From NCBI RefSeq assembly GCF_000381985.1, contig NZ_KB907355.1, positions 1 to 45,232 of the forward strand: a DNA stretch of 45,232 bases, in the 5' to 3' direction. This document shows, piece after piece, positions 8,419 to 17,220 of this stretch. Each line of letters starts with the position of its first letter. Position 1 is the stretch's first letter. The position numbers were made by a program, and so were the translations under genes. The notes beneath the pieces are model-generated. The model did not search any database and had not been told where the DNA came from. It worked only from the letters and a program-made list of their open reading frames with translations. The DNA comes from Novispirillum itersonii subsp. itersonii ATCC 12639 (lineage in GTDB: Bacteria; Pseudomonadota; Alphaproteobacteria; Rhodospirillales; Rhodospirillaceae).

Positions 8419-9792
8419 TCAGGACAGCCCCAGCCGCTGCAGGCGGCGCTTCAGGGCATGACGGGAGATGCCCAGCAGATCCGCTGCCCGCCCCTTATGG
8501 CCACTGGCACGGTGCAGGGCATCCAGCACCAGATCGCGCTCCGCACTTTCCAGCTGCTGGTTCAGGGCCGGGCGTCCCACCTCTGCCGTCACCGGGTCCG
8601 CCCCGGCAGCGGAGGGAGATGCCCCGGCAATCTCCGGCGGCAGATCCTCGGCATCAATCCGCTGGCCGGGGTACAGGATGGTCAGCCGTTCGATCAGGTT
8701 CTTCAGTTCGCGCACATTGCCCGGCCAGCGGTGCTGCCGCAGCCGTTCCTCTGCCCCGGCGGTCAGCTCCACCGGGCGGCAGCCTTCCTCGGCAGCCTGC
8801 CGGGCGGCAAAGTGACGGGCCAGACCGACCACGTCCCCATCCCGGTCGCGAAGGGCGGGGATGCCGATGGTGATGACATTCAGGCGATAAAACAGATCCT
8901 CGCGGAAGCGGCCCTGCCGCACATCTTCCGCCAGATCCCGGTTGGTGGCCGCCACCACCCGCGCATCGGCTGTCGCAGACCGGCCTGAGCCAACCGCACG
9001 GTAGGTTCCGTTCTCGAGAAAGTGCAGAACCTTCGCCTGCATCGGCAGCGGCAGTTCGCCGATTTCGTCAAGGAACAGGGTGCCGCCGTCAGCCAGCGTC
9101 ACCAGCCCGGTCCGCTTCTGATGGGCACCGGTATAGGCCCCCTTTTCCGCCCCGAACAGCTCGGCCTCAATCAGGTGTTCCGGCAGGGCGGCACAGTTGA
9201 CCTCAACAAATGCACGGTCACGGCGCGGACTTTGAGTATGAATGGCACGGGCCACCACCGCTTTGCCGGTGCCGGATTCCCCCAGCAGCAGGATCCGGCT
9301 GGCAGAACTGACGGCAATCCGGTCCACCGTCGCCCGCAGGGTCCGCATGGCAGTGCTGTCACCGATCAGACCGCTGACCGGCACCGCATCGCGGCGGCGG
9401 TGATAGTCCAGCTCTTCCGCCACCCGGCCCTGATCGAGGGTGGAGGCGATGGTGTGCAGCAGTTCATCCAGCTCAAACGGCTTGGTCAGATAATCCACCG
9501 CCCCCAGCTTGACCGCCTGCACCGCTGCCCGGGTATCCCCATGGGCGGAAATCATCACCACCGGCAGCGTCGGATCAAGGTCGCGCAGGGCGCTCAGGGT
9601 TTCCATGCCACCGATCCCCGGCAGACGCAGATCAAGCAGCACAATATCGGGCCGCTGGCGTCCGGCCTCCTCCAGCCCGTCCTCGCCGCTATGCACGCCG
9701 CGCACGGTCATCCCTTCGGCCTTCAGGGCAAACCGCAGCGACCGGACGAAGGTTTCCTCGTCGTCGATGATCAGCACATGCACATCAGCCAT
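8419..9792 (-). CDS. Sigma-54-dependent response regulator, NtrC/DctD class
   Basis: The start is ATG 9792, with AAGGAA about ten bases upstream; the GTG at 9801 would touch that site. The 457-aa protein has a receiver domain with the acidic pair IIDDEE and phosphorylated Asp54 in VLLDLRLPG, Lys in LTKPFEL, then an AAA+ domain with Walker A GESGTGKA (about 171-178), the sigma-54 contact loop GAYTGA (about 218-223, Tyr in place of the commoner Phe), Walker B GGTLFLDEIGELP, and R-finger region RFREDLFYRLN. The last 36 residues form a Fis-type helix-turn-helix. The gene overlaps the sensor kinase by 8 nt. It probably activates the promoter at 8250-8265 from the array at 8326-8401, linking an extracellular signal to transporter expression. 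Confidence 0.93.
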   Translation of the reverse strand: MADVHVLIIDDEETFVRSLRFALKAEGMTVRGVHSGEDGLEEAGRQRPDIVLLDLRLPGIGGMETLSALRDLDPTLPVVMISAHGDTRAAVQAVKLGAVDYLTKPFELDELLHTIASTLDQGRVAEELDYHRRRDAVPVSGLIGDSTAMRTLRATVDRIAVSSASRILLLGESGTGKAVVARAIHTQSPRRDRAFVEVNCAALPEHLIEAELFGAEKGAYTGAHQKRTGLVTLADGGTLFLDEIGELPLPMQAKVLHFLENGTYRAVGSGRSATADARVVAATNRDLAEDVRQGRFREDLFYRLNVITIGIPALRDRDGDVVGLARHFAARQAAEEGCRPVELTAGAEERLRQHRWPGNVRELKNLIERLTILYPGQRIDAEDLPPEIAGASPSAAGADPVTAEVGRPALNQQLESAERDLVLDALHRASGHKGRAADLLGISRHALKRRLQRLGLS

Positions 9793-11518
9793 GACCGGCA
9801 CTTTCCTTCAGGGTGGACCCGGCCAGCGGCAGATGCAGGGTCACAGTGGTCCCTTCCCCCGGCACACTGGCGATCTGCAAGGATCCGGCATTGGCATCAA
9901 CCATCTGCTGGCTGATGGTCAGACCCAGCCCGGTCCCACGGGGTTTCTGGGTGAAAAACGGGGTCAGGACACTGGCCAGATGCTCCGGGGCGATGCCGCA
10001 GCCATCATCACTGACAGTCAGCACCACCTGACCGCCCTGCGCCGTCACCCGCATGGTGACGGCGCCCCCGGCCCGGCACGCCTGCACCGCATTCAGGCCC
10101 AGATTGACCAGCACATGCACCATCTGATCAGGATCGGCAAACAGCAGCAGGCCGGTTTCTCCCCCCGTCGACAGGGTGATTCCCTGTTCCTCAGCCAGCG
10201 GACGGAGCAGACTGACGGTCTGGCGCAACAGATCCCCGGCAGCCACCGGGCGCGGCGACGGCGGACTGGGGCGGCCATAGGTCAGCAGATCACTGACCAC
10301 CCGCGACAGGCGGTCAATCTGGCTGCCCATGTCGGTCAGCAGCTCCTGACGGTCAGGATCTCTCTCCTGCCGGGTCAGGGCCTGCACCGTGGTCTTCATC
10401 GTTGCCAGCGGGTTTCGCACCTCATGCGCCACGCCGGTGGCAAATTCCCCCAGAACCGCCATTTTCTCAGCCCGGACCATCCGGTCAATCAGGCCGGACA
10501 GCTGTTCCGCCATTGTGTTGAAAGCCCGGCCAACCCGGCTGATTTCATCATGGTTCGGTCCCTCCGGCAGGCGGTATCCCAGATCCCCGGCGGCCAGACT
10601 GCCCGCCCCGGTGACCAGCGTGCCGATCCGGCGGCGCAAACTGCGTGAGAATGCCAGAAAAACCAACAGGATAAAGGCAATGATGATAGCCGCCGTCACA
10701 TACAGCCACAGACGGGCCTGTGCCAGCGGCTCAAGAATGGTGTCAGAACGGGCATCCAGCACAATCGACCAGCCGGGCAGGATACGCGGCCCGTCGGTCA
10801 GTTCCTTCAGACCGGTGGCGACCCGCCCGGTGGCGTCAAGAATCGTCCCGTCAGGGGCCCGCAACAGCGGGGCAACCACCCCGCTGATCCCACCGCCGCC
10901 AAGCAGTTCCGTCAATGAGGCCAGCCGCAGATGCAGGGCAATGCTGGTGCCCGGCTCCGTCGGGCCATCCCGCAGCGGCTGGCGGATCAGAATCCAGCCG
11001 GACCGGCCATTGGCAGGCAGCGCCGGACCGACAAAGTCCACCCCGTCCACCGTCACCACCGGCAACCGTGAAATATCCCAGCCATCCGCCGACCAATAGG
11101 GCGAACCGGATGCCGCCTGTCCGGGGATCACTTTCTTAAGGCTGCCATCGGCATTAAAAAACAGGATGCCGTATAGATCCGGCAGATCAGCCTCCAGCCG
11201 GAGCAGGGCTGTTGCCTCGGCGGCAGCGGCCGTGTTCTGCCCGTCAAGAAAGCTGGGAATCGACGGATGATTGGACAGATTGGCAAGCTGATACAGACGG
11301 TTATCCAGAAATGACGTCAGGCGGCTGGCTGTCGCCGTCACCTGTGCATTCAGCCGCTCACCGGTCAGCCGGTCATACAGGTCGCCCGCCATCCGCTCAT
11401 ACAGAACGGACAGCACAACCAACGCTCCTGCTGTGACGGCCAGCGACAGCAGGGTGTACCGCGCAACCAGACTGAACCGCATCTGCCTCATCAGCCCCTG
11501 AACATTTACCGGTTTCAC
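9785..11518 (-). CDS. Membrane sensor histidine kinase, DctB/NtrB-like partner of the sigma-54 regulator
   Basis: GTG at 11518 is preceded by AAGGA, giving 577 aa. A membrane segment at about residues 20-38 and another at about 271-290 flank a periplasmic sensing region of about 230 residues (probably Cache-like; no fold is provable here). A HAMP linker follows (residues about 291-345). The dimerisation helix has phosphoacceptor His365 in TGVAHEVRNPLATMKT, and the ATPase domain has an N box (LVNLGLNAVQA), G1 DDGCGIAP and G2 GTGLGLTIS. The gene overlaps the regulator, so the pair is co-translated. The ligand probably is the solute imported by the neighbouring ABC transporter, which is inferred from position only. 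Confidence 0.92.
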   Translation of the reverse strand: MKPVNVQGLMRQMRFSLVARYTLLSLAVTAGALVVLSVLYERMAGDLYDRLTGERLNAQVTATASRLTSFLDNRLYQLANLSNHPSIPSFLDGQNTAAAAEATALLRLEADLPDLYGILFFNADGSLKKVIPGQAASGSPYWSADGWDISRLPVVTVDGVDFVGPALPANGRSGWILIRQPLRDGPTEPGTSIALHLRLASLTELLGGGGISGVVAPLLRAPDGTILDATGRVATGLKELTDGPRILPGWSIVLDARSDTILEPLAQARLWLYVTAAIIIAFILLVFLAFSRSLRRRIGTLVTGAGSLAAGDLGYRLPEGPNHDEISRVGRAFNTMAEQLSGLIDRMVRAEKMAVLGEFATGVAHEVRNPLATMKTTVQALTRQERDPDRQELLTDMGSQIDRLSRVVSDLLTYGRPSPPSPRPVAAGDLLRQTVSLLRPLAEEQGITLSTGGETGLLLFADPDQMVHVLVNLGLNAVQACRAGGAVTMRVTAQGGQVVLTVSDDGCGIAPEHLASVLTPFFTQKPRGTGLGLTISQQMVDANAGSLQIASVPGEGTTVTLHLPLAGSTLKESAGHG

Positions 11519-11626
11519 CGGCCCGTCCTTCCGTTATAGCCGCCGCCAAGGGCGGGGAAAAAGCAAAAGCTGTGCCATTCCTATGCCCGGCAGAAACAGA
11601 ACCCCCTTGCCCAGATCCGGAAAATA

Positions 11627-11642
11627 TTATGTTATAACGTAA
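11627..11642 (+). promoter_or_regulatory. Zur-like operator upstream of the DUF1826 gene
   Basis: The sequence TTATGTTATAACGTAA is a near-perfect 16-bp palindrome centred on GTTATAAC (11631-11638), with one mismatched pair. It matches the pattern TGTTATAACA of alphaproteobacterial zinc-uptake-regulator boxes. It lies 27 nt upstream of the ATG at 11669, where it would overlap the promoter. DUF1826 genes are known as members of Zur regulons, so site and gene support each other. The divergently transcribed kinase begins at 11518 and could also be affected. Confidence 0.65.
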
Positions 11643-11668
11643 CAAAATCAGACTGAGTGAAGGCCACC

Positions 11669-12319
11669 ATGATCCGCCCCCTGCCTGCCAACACCCGCAT
11701 CACCGCCGCTGCTGCCGTGGTAGAAACCCTGAACGATCCCCGGTGTCTTCTGGCCCTGCTGGAGCGATTGCCCCCTGTGGATCTGGCCGCCTATCTGCGG
11801 GGGCGACAGTTCTCAGACTGTCATGCGATCGACATCACCCTGCCCTGCGGCACCACAGCCACCACACTGGAGACACTGCTGACCGATGCCGGATACCCCC
11901 GCCACGCCGGACGGAGGGCACTGGCTGCAGATATCGCGGCGCTGATGGCTGTTGTCGGCACCGTACCGCTAACACGGCAGATCCGGCTGCGGCTGGAACG
12001 GGTCACCACCGATGCCTGCCGCCTGTTCCATACCGACACCCTGCCCCTGCGGCTGGTCTGTACCTATCGCGGGGCAGGCACCGACTGGCTGGATGAGGAC
12101 GCCTGTGACCGCAACGGTCTTGGCAAAGGCGACAATAGCGGCATATGCCGCGACCGTGACGGCATTCACCGGATGCCGGAATACTGGGCCGGACTGATGA
12201 AAGGCAATCTCTGGCCCGGCCAGCAAGGCCCTCTGCCCGGCGGGCTGGTCCACCGGTCACCCCCGCAGTATCCGGGAGAATGGCGGCTGTTTCTGTCTCT
12301 GGATGGCCTCCCTGCCTAA
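11669..12319 (+). CDS. DUF1826 domain protein, probably zinc-starvation responsive
   Basis: ATG 11669 follows GAAGG by five bases, so it was preferred over GTG 11657. The 216-aa product contains the DUF1826 signature RLERVTTDACRLFHTD followed by LRLVCTYRGAGTDWL, with conserved Cys, His and Asp residues that could bind metal. It then has LPGGLVHRSPP near the end. There is no signal peptide or membrane segment, so it is probably cytosolic. Its biochemical role is not established. The upstream palindrome suggests derepression when zinc is scarce; the family often accompanies COG0523 zinc GTPases, none of which is visible here. It is transcribed alone and ends at a long hairpin. Confidence 0.8.
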   Translation: MIRPLPANTRITAAAAVVETLNDPRCLLALLERLPPVDLAAYLRGRQFSDCHAIDITLPCGTTATTLETLLTDAGYPRHAGRRALAADIAALMAVVGTVPLTRQIRLRLERVTTDACRLFHTDTLPLRLVCTYRGAGTDWLDEDACDRNGLGKGDNSGICRDRDGIHRMPEYWAGLMKGNLWPGQQGPLPGGLVHRSPPQYPGEWRLFLSLDGLPA

Positions 12320-12335
12320 AGCCGGATTGCGAAAG

Positions 12336-12373
12336 GCATCAGCCCGGAAAGATCTCTCCGTCCGGGCTGATGC
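12336..12373. terminator. Bidirectional hairpin between convergent DUF1826 and chemoreceptor genes
   Basis: GCATCAGCCCGGA (12336-12348) pairs perfectly with TCCGGGCTGATGC (12361-12373), a 13-bp stem with a 12-nt loop. It lies in the 80-nt gap between two genes that converge. No T-run follows on either side, so termination may be only partial, but the position is right for a shared terminator. Confidence 0.65.
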
Positions 12374-12399
12374 AATACCGTGCATGGCAGGCATGGACT

Positions 12400-14097
12400 T
12401 CAGGCGTGGGCCGCCGGACGGATGCTGCTGAGGAAGCGGGTGACGGCCTGCCCCAGCGCCCCGGCCTCCTGCGACAGGCTTTGCGCTTCGCCCAGCACGT
12501 CGGTAGCAACCGTCCGGGCGTGCTGGGCAGCGGCCTGCACGTCTTCAATATTGGTGGTCACGTCCTGAGTGCCGTTCGCCGCCTGCGTCACGTTGCGGGT
12601 AATTTCCGCCGTGGCCGCATTCTGCTCTTCGACCGCCGAAGCGATCACCGTGGTAATTTCACTCATCTGATTGATGGTATCGGTAATGGCACGGATCGCT
12701 TCCACCGCTCCGGCGGTTTCAGTCTGGATGGTATTGATCTGGGTGGCGATTTCACCGGTAGCGTGAGCGGTCTGCGTCGCCAGCGATTTCACCTCGTTCG
12801 CCACCACAGCAAACCCTTTACCGGCATCCCCGGCGCGGGCGGCCTCGATGGTGGCATTCAACGCCAGCAGATTGGTCTGCCCGGCGATGGCCTGAATCAG
12901 CGTCACCACCTCGCCGATTTTCTGGGCGGCAAGAGACAGACCGGCGATGGTGTTATTGGTCCGGCGGGCATCCTCAACCGCCCGCGCCGCCACCTGTGAC
13001 GAGGTTTCAACCTGCTTGGAAATTTCGACCAGCGATGCCGACATTTCTTCGGTCGCCGCCGCCACGGTCTGCACATTGGCCGAGGTCTGGCCCGCAGCCG
13101 CAGCCGTTGCCGTGGCCCGACTGCTGGTCTGTTCCGCCGTACCGACCATGCTGTCCGCCGCCTGCTGCATCCGCTCCGCCGCCTGCGACACCGTGCGGAC
13201 CACGCCGCTGACAGTGCCTTCAAACTCATCAGCCAGAGCCAGCATCGCTTTCTGGCGGTCTTCCTCCGCCCGGGCCTTCAAGGTCGCCTGCTCAGCCTCC
13301 AGACGGCGGTTCTCGATGGCACTGGCCTTAAAAACTTCCAGCGCACGGGCCATTTCACCGACTTCATCCCGGCGGCCGACGCCAGAAACCGCGATGGTCA
13401 GATCCCCGGCAGCCAACGAAGACATCGCCCCGGTCATCGCCCGGATCGGGGTGGAAATTCCCCGCGCCAGCAGCAGGCAGGCTGCCACCGCTGCCAGAAC
13501 AGTCACGACGCCCCCGGCCAGACTGACCCGGTCGCTCAGCCGGAAGGCCTCTGCCTGTGCGGTTTCCCGCTCCGCCAGCAGGGCGCGCTCTTCCGTCTGC
13601 AACTCATCAAGCAGCACCCGGATACCGTCCATCGAGGATTTTCCGGTCCCGGCAATCTCCAGCATCCGTGCCTGTAGCACCGTGTCGGGATCCGTCATCA
13701 GGCTGATAGCCTTTGCCGCCACCGCGCTCTCCCAGGTTTTGGCCAGAGCCTCCAGCTTATCCAGCCGGGCCTGCTGCCGGGGGTTATCAGCCGTCAGTCG
13801 CCGGGTCTCGGTCAGGGCAGCGGCAAAGGCGGCCTTACCTGACTTGTATGGTGCGAGAAAGGTTTCGTTCTCCGCCAGCAGAAAGCCGCGGATCCCCGTT
13901 TCCTGATCAACCATCGCCTGTGCGATCCGGTTCGACTGATCCAGCACCAGATGGGTATGGGCGGTTGCGGCGTTGCTGGTTTCGATAAAGGAAACCTTGC
14001 TGTGATTGATCCAGGAGACCGTCAGGACAACCGACAGGATGATCCCGAAGGCGAGCAGCAGCTTACGGAAAATCGGCAGATTTGCCACGACAGACAT
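12400..14097 (-). CDS. Methyl-accepting chemotaxis protein with CHASE3-type sensor
   Basis: ATG 14097 has GGGAGG seven bases upstream and starts [18 protein letters not shown], giving 565 aa; the frame extends to 14133 without support. A first membrane helix is followed by a periplasmic helical region with the CHASE3-like motif [20 protein letters not shown], a second membrane helix, a HAMP domain ([13 protein letters not shown]), and a signalling domain whose hairpin tip reads [37 protein letters not shown]. The protein has no C-terminal pentapeptide for CheR binding. It probably relays an unknown stimulus to CheA-CheW. It is monocistronic and its upstream region is AT-rich. Confidence 0.93.
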   Translation of the reverse strand: MSVVANLPIFRKLLLAFGIILSVVLTVSWINHSKVSFIETSNAATAHTHLVLDQSNRIAQAMVDQETGIRGFLLAENETFLAPYKSGKAAFAAALTETRRLTADNPRQQARLDKLEALAKTWESAVAAKAISLMTDPDTVLQARMLEIAGTGKSSMDGIRVLLDELQTEERALLAERETAQAEAFRLSDRVSLAGGVVTVLAAVAACLLLARGISTPIRAMTGAMSSLAAGDLTIAVSGVGRRDEVGEMARALEVFKASAIENRRLEAEQATLKARAEEDRQKAMLALADEFEGTVSGVVRTVSQAAERMQQAADSMVGTAEQTSSRATATAAAAGQTSANVQTVAAATEEMSASLVEISKQVETSSQVAARAVEDARRTNNTIAGLSLAAQKIGEVVTLIQAIAGQTNLLALNATIEAARAGDAGKGFAVVANEVKSLATQTAHATGEIATQINTIQTETAGAVEAIRAITDTINQMSEITTVIASAVEEQNAATAEITRNVTQAANGTQDVTTNIEDVQAAAQHARTVATDVLGEAQSLSQEAGALGQAVTRFLSSIRPAAHA

Positions 14098-14223
14098 GAG
14101 TATCCTCCCGAGCACAGCGTCATTGCCTGACATACGAACTCGGCTATACTCTGGATCAATAAATGTCGTAAATCTTTTTTAAGACTTTTGGCATGTTAAT
14201 TTTTAATGCTTAGCCCATAAGGC
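14098..14223. other. AT-rich intergenic region between chemoreceptor start and aconitase X end
   Basis: About 126 bases of unusually AT-rich sequence carry the chemoreceptor promoter region. A short AGCC/GGCT stem near 14211-14224 just after the aconitase X stop may be a weak terminator. I see no gene here. Confidence 0.4.
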
Positions 14224-15933
14224 TTATAAGGATGCAGCATCAACACAGGCTGCCAGACTGCCGAACCGGAACCGTCTGCCCGTCAGCCCCGGGCCATAAT
14301 GGGCGTACTTCCCGGAGGTTGTCATGATCACCTGCGCCGCCGGGGGGATCAGCGGATCGGTGATCATGCACCAGCAGGTATCGGTGACAAAGCGCACCCC
14401 AAAGCTGTCAAGCCCCTCCAGTACCCCCTCCTTCGCCGCCTGATCATAAACCGCACGGCCACAGGTCACGATCACCGCCACTGCCGGATTCCGGGTCCGC
14501 CCCCGGCACAGGGCCGCCAGCGCACGGATCTCGGTCAGTGAAAAGTGCGGATTCCCCAGAGAGACCAGATCAACGGCAGCATCCCCGGCGCTGTTCAGGT
14601 CCTGCCACGCCGCCGCCAGATCTGCCGCCGTCAGACGTATCCCCGGCACGGCCTCCCCTCCGGTGGCCTGCATCAAGGTTGCAGCCTCCGGCGTCACCCC
14701 GGCGATATGAAACATCGGTGCCGCCGACACCGTGGCGAACGCCGCCCCGAAGGCCTTGAGATCATCGGATGACGGGGCCAGCGACGCCACCCCGGTCACC
14801 ACCGGAATCCGGCTGGAGGCCACACCGCCGACCGCATAGCCCAGCAACGGCCAGAACGCATCATCGGTCGTCTCCGGCAGGGTCACCGTCACCTCCACCG
14901 TCGCCCGGCGGTGTTCATCGCGGTGTGGACCGGCACAGGGCGCGCGGCCGGTCAGGGCAATCGCAATATCCAGAAAATCCGGATACTTCATCGTCCGCGC
15001 CCCCAGCACACTGTTGGCGTAAACCACAGCATTCGACTCTGCCCAGGCGATCTGCTCGCCCAGAACCGGCGCGGTGTCGAGAAGATAAGGGGCGCAGGTA
15101 AAGGTCGGGCGCGCGCCCATGGCAACATAGGCATCCCCCAGCCGGGCCGCAGGCTCCCCCAATGCCGGATCAATGCCCTGTGCGCGCCAGCGCCGGTGAT
15201 CGACCGACAGGGAATTCAGGCTGGTCGGTACCGCCACCCGTCCGCCCCAGTCGCGTAGCCGTTCGGCGAAGGCCAGAGATCCGGGGCCGGTGTAGATACA
15301 GCCATCAACATGGACCTGTGTCACGTCCATCAGGCGGTCGGCACCCTGCAACCCGGCCATCCGCACCACCATCCGCAAGGCCGCCTGCGCCGCCTGCCCG
15401 CGCTGCCCGGCCAGACAGGCCCGATCATCCGCCGTCAGGTCGAGCCGCGCCCCGGCTTGCGGCGCTGGGCCGGTCGGCGGAAGGTCGGTCAGGGTAACCG
15501 GCTGACCGGCATACATCACCTGATCGCCGCTGATCGCCGCATATCCGGCCTGCCGCAAAGCCCGGAAAGAGTCCGGTGGCAGCACCAGCACCGGAACCGC
15601 CGTGGCAAACAGTTCTTCCGCGACGATCACCCCTAAGGTCAGGATGTCTTCCGGCCGCTCAAACACCAGTGCTGCCGGGCCGTGGCCGTTCAGCAGCAGT
15701 TCCAGCATCACCCCGCTGCCGGAGCAGGACCCCCGTCCGCCGGGAATCACCAGAATCCGTCCGGCCAGCCACTGCCCGCTGAGGGGATGGTGACGGTCGA
15801 TCACCTCCCCCGTCGTCGGGTCAACCCCACCCCAGAAACTGAGTTCCAGATCACTGGCCAGCACCGGCCCCTGCGCCTGCCCCCAGACAAGCGCGGTTCC
15901 CCGGGCGATCGGCATGGTCACGGTCGTCATCAT
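14224..15933 (-). CDS. Aconitase X, fused small and large domains; probable cis-3-hydroxy-L-proline dehydratase
   Basis: The 569-aa protein joins a DUF126 small domain (residues about 8-140, with IPGGRGSCSGSGVMLELL) to a DUF521 large domain (about 160 to the end). The latter shows NSVLGARTMKYPDFLDIAIALTGR and ATGGEAVPGIR, with candidate Fe-S ligand Cys residues in TFTCAPYLL, IVTCGRAVYD and TDTCWCMIT. In many bacteria the two domains are separate proteins; the fusion is a recognised AcnX type. Such enzymes dehydrate cis-3-hydroxy-L-proline to delta1-pyrroline-2-carboxylate. The next gene upstream encodes an ornithine-cyclodeaminase-family reductase suited to finishing the route to L-proline, which strongly supports this function. 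Mevalonate-5-phosphate dehydratase, an archaeal AcnX activity, is less likely here. Confidence 0.85.
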   Translation of the reverse strand: MMTTVTMPIARGTALVWGQAQGPVLASDLELSFWGGVDPTTGEVIDRHHPLSGQWLAGRILVIPGGRGSCSGSGVMLELLLNGHGPAALVFERPEDILTLGVIVAEELFATAVPVLVLPPDSFRALRQAGYAAISGDQVMYAGQPVTLTDLPPTGPAPQAGARLDLTADDRACLAGQRGQAAQAALRMVVRMAGLQGADRLMDVTQVHVDGCIYTGPGSLAFAERLRDWGGRVAVPTSLNSLSVDHRRWRAQGIDPALGEPAARLGDAYVAMGARPTFTCAPYLLDTAPVLGEQIAWAESNAVVYANSVLGARTMKYPDFLDIAIALTGRAPCAGPHRDEHRRATVEVTVTLPETTDDAFWPLLGYAVGGVASSRIPVVTGVASLAPSSDDLKAFGAAFATVSAAPMFHIAGVTPEAATLMQATGGEAVPGIRLTAADLAAAWQDLNSAGDAAVDLVSLGNPHFSLTEIRALAALCRGRTRNPAVAVIVTCGRAVYDQAAKEGVLEGLDSFGVRFVTDTCWCMITDPLIPPAAQVIMTTSGKYAHYGPGLTGRRFRFGSLAACVDAASL

Positions 15934-16031
15934 ACTTTGCTCCGAAGGGGGGGCTGTCCGTCAGACCATAGCGGGCCACCGGGCCGGGGAAAACCCTGCT
16001 CCGGTGGCCCGGATGTCTTAACCGATCCCAT

Positions 16032-17009
16032 TCAGCCCGCCAGCAGGGCCCGATGCGCCAGTGCCCCGGCAGCCAGATCCGACAGACCGGTACCAACCGC
16101 CTTGAAGACGGTGATCTCTTCAGCCGAACGGCGCCCCGGTGTCCGGCCAGAACACAGGTCCCCCAGCGTTCCCCGGATATCGGCAGGGGACAGCAGACCT
16201 GCCGAGACCGGCCCGATCAGATCGCCGGACTCCTTCAGCGCGTCGGGCGAATCGATATAGACGGCCCCAGCGGTCATACAGGCATCGTCCGCCTCCCGCA
16301 TCGCCGGTGTAAAACTGCCGATCAGATCGAGGTGAGTGCCGGGGCGCAGCCAGTCATAGCGGATCAGCGGTTCGGTCGACAGGGTGGCGCAGCTGATGAT
16401 GTCGGCCCGGCGGGCCGCAGCCTCCAGATCATCTGCGACCGTGGCCGCCATCCCCTGCTGTTTCAGGCTGGTCACCAGCTTTTCGCTGAAGGCGCGGTCC
16501 CGGTCCCACACTTCAACCTCGGTGACCGGACGCACCTCGCGGAAGGCAAACGGGCTGAGAGACCCAATCCGCCCGGCCCCGACCACCAGCAGGCGCGAGG
16601 CATCTGGCCGGGCCAGATACGATGCCCCCAGCGCCGCCACCCCGACGGTCCGCCGCCCGGTGATCTGGTTGCCGTCAATCAGGGCCTGTGGCTGGCCGGT
16701 CGACCCATCGCAGAGCAGATAGGTGGAGTACAGGCCGGGCAGCCCCTTCGCCGTGTTCCCCGGGAAGACCGAGACAATCTTCACCCCCATCGCCCCGCCG
16801 TTTTCCTGCCAGGCCGGCATCAACAGCAGGGTCGCTTCAGTACCATCGGCCTGGGCGATACTGTGATGATGCCGCAGCGGCACTTTGGCCCCTTTTGAAA
16901 ACGCATCGCGCAGGGCATCAATCAGGGCCGCAAACGGCAGAGCTGCCGCCGTTTCCTCTGCCCCGAACACCGGAATGCTGGCCTGTCCGCCCGTGGTCTT
17001 GTCCGTCAT
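16032..17009 (-). CDS. Ornithine cyclodeaminase/mu-crystallin family reductase, probable delta1-pyrroline-2-carboxylate reductase
   Basis: The start at ATG 17009 (MTDKTTGGQ) fits an AGGTG ribosome site; the longer frame to 17057 would run through the palindromic operator. The 325-aa protein has the family layout: an N-terminal substrate region with LPFAALIDALRDAF and KVPLRHHHSI, the Lys of GAMGVKIVSVFPGN, and the Rossmann core LLVVGAGRIGSLSPFAFREVRP. It lies 98 nt upstream of aconitase X and is probably co-transcribed with it. The pair reproduces the known trans-/cis-3-hydroxyproline route, in which this enzyme uses NAD(P)H to form L-proline. Ornithine cyclodeaminase activity is an alternative but fits the neighbours less well. 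Confidence 0.82.
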   Translation of the reverse strand: MTDKTTGGQASIPVFGAEETAAALPFAALIDALRDAFSKGAKVPLRHHHSIAQADGTEATLLLMPAWQENGGAMGVKIVSVFPGNTAKGLPGLYSTYLLCDGSTGQPQALIDGNQITGRRTVGVAALGASYLARPDASRLLVVGAGRIGSLSPFAFREVRPVTEVEVWDRDRAFSEKLVTSLKQQGMAATVADDLEAAARRADIISCATLSTEPLIRYDWLRPGTHLDLIGSFTPAMREADDACMTAGAVYIDSPDALKESGDLIGPVSAGLLSPADIRGTLGDLCSGRTPGRRSAEEITVFKAVGTGLSDLAAGALAHRALLAG

Positions 17010-17060
17010 ATCACACCTGATCCCTGCTGATGGCGTTTGAGGACGGAATTGAGCCACAAA

Positions 17061-17093
17061 AGTTTCTTATAGGAAACTTATTTTCTTATAAAC
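17061..17093. promoter_or_regulatory. Palindromic operator between the reductase and the XRE-cupin regulator
   Basis: AGTTTCTTATAGGAAACT (17061-17078) is an 18-bp palindrome with mismatches at only two symmetric positions. A second, partial copy (TTTCTTATAAACT) lies at 17082-17094. The two sites sit in the divergent region between the catabolic pair (start 17009) and the regulator gene (start 17221). XRE-cupin regulators characteristically bind TATA-centred palindromes with TTTC/GAAA arms, so this is the likely binding site for both repression of the catabolic genes and autoregulation. Confidence 0.7.
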
Positions 17094-17220
17094 TGACAAA
17101 TTTCTGAAAAGATCCCTCCCTCCCGCAAGAAGATCAGACAGAAACCTCATTGACGCACCCCCGGCGGATGGCGACAGTGGGGCCTGACCCGTCTTGATGA
17201 TTTACCGACAGGAGAGCCCG

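Noticed and set aside
9785-9801. GTG 9801 as start of the response regulator
   Set aside because: It directly abuts the AAGGAAA ribosome site; ATG 9792 has proper spacing and begins the receiver domain.
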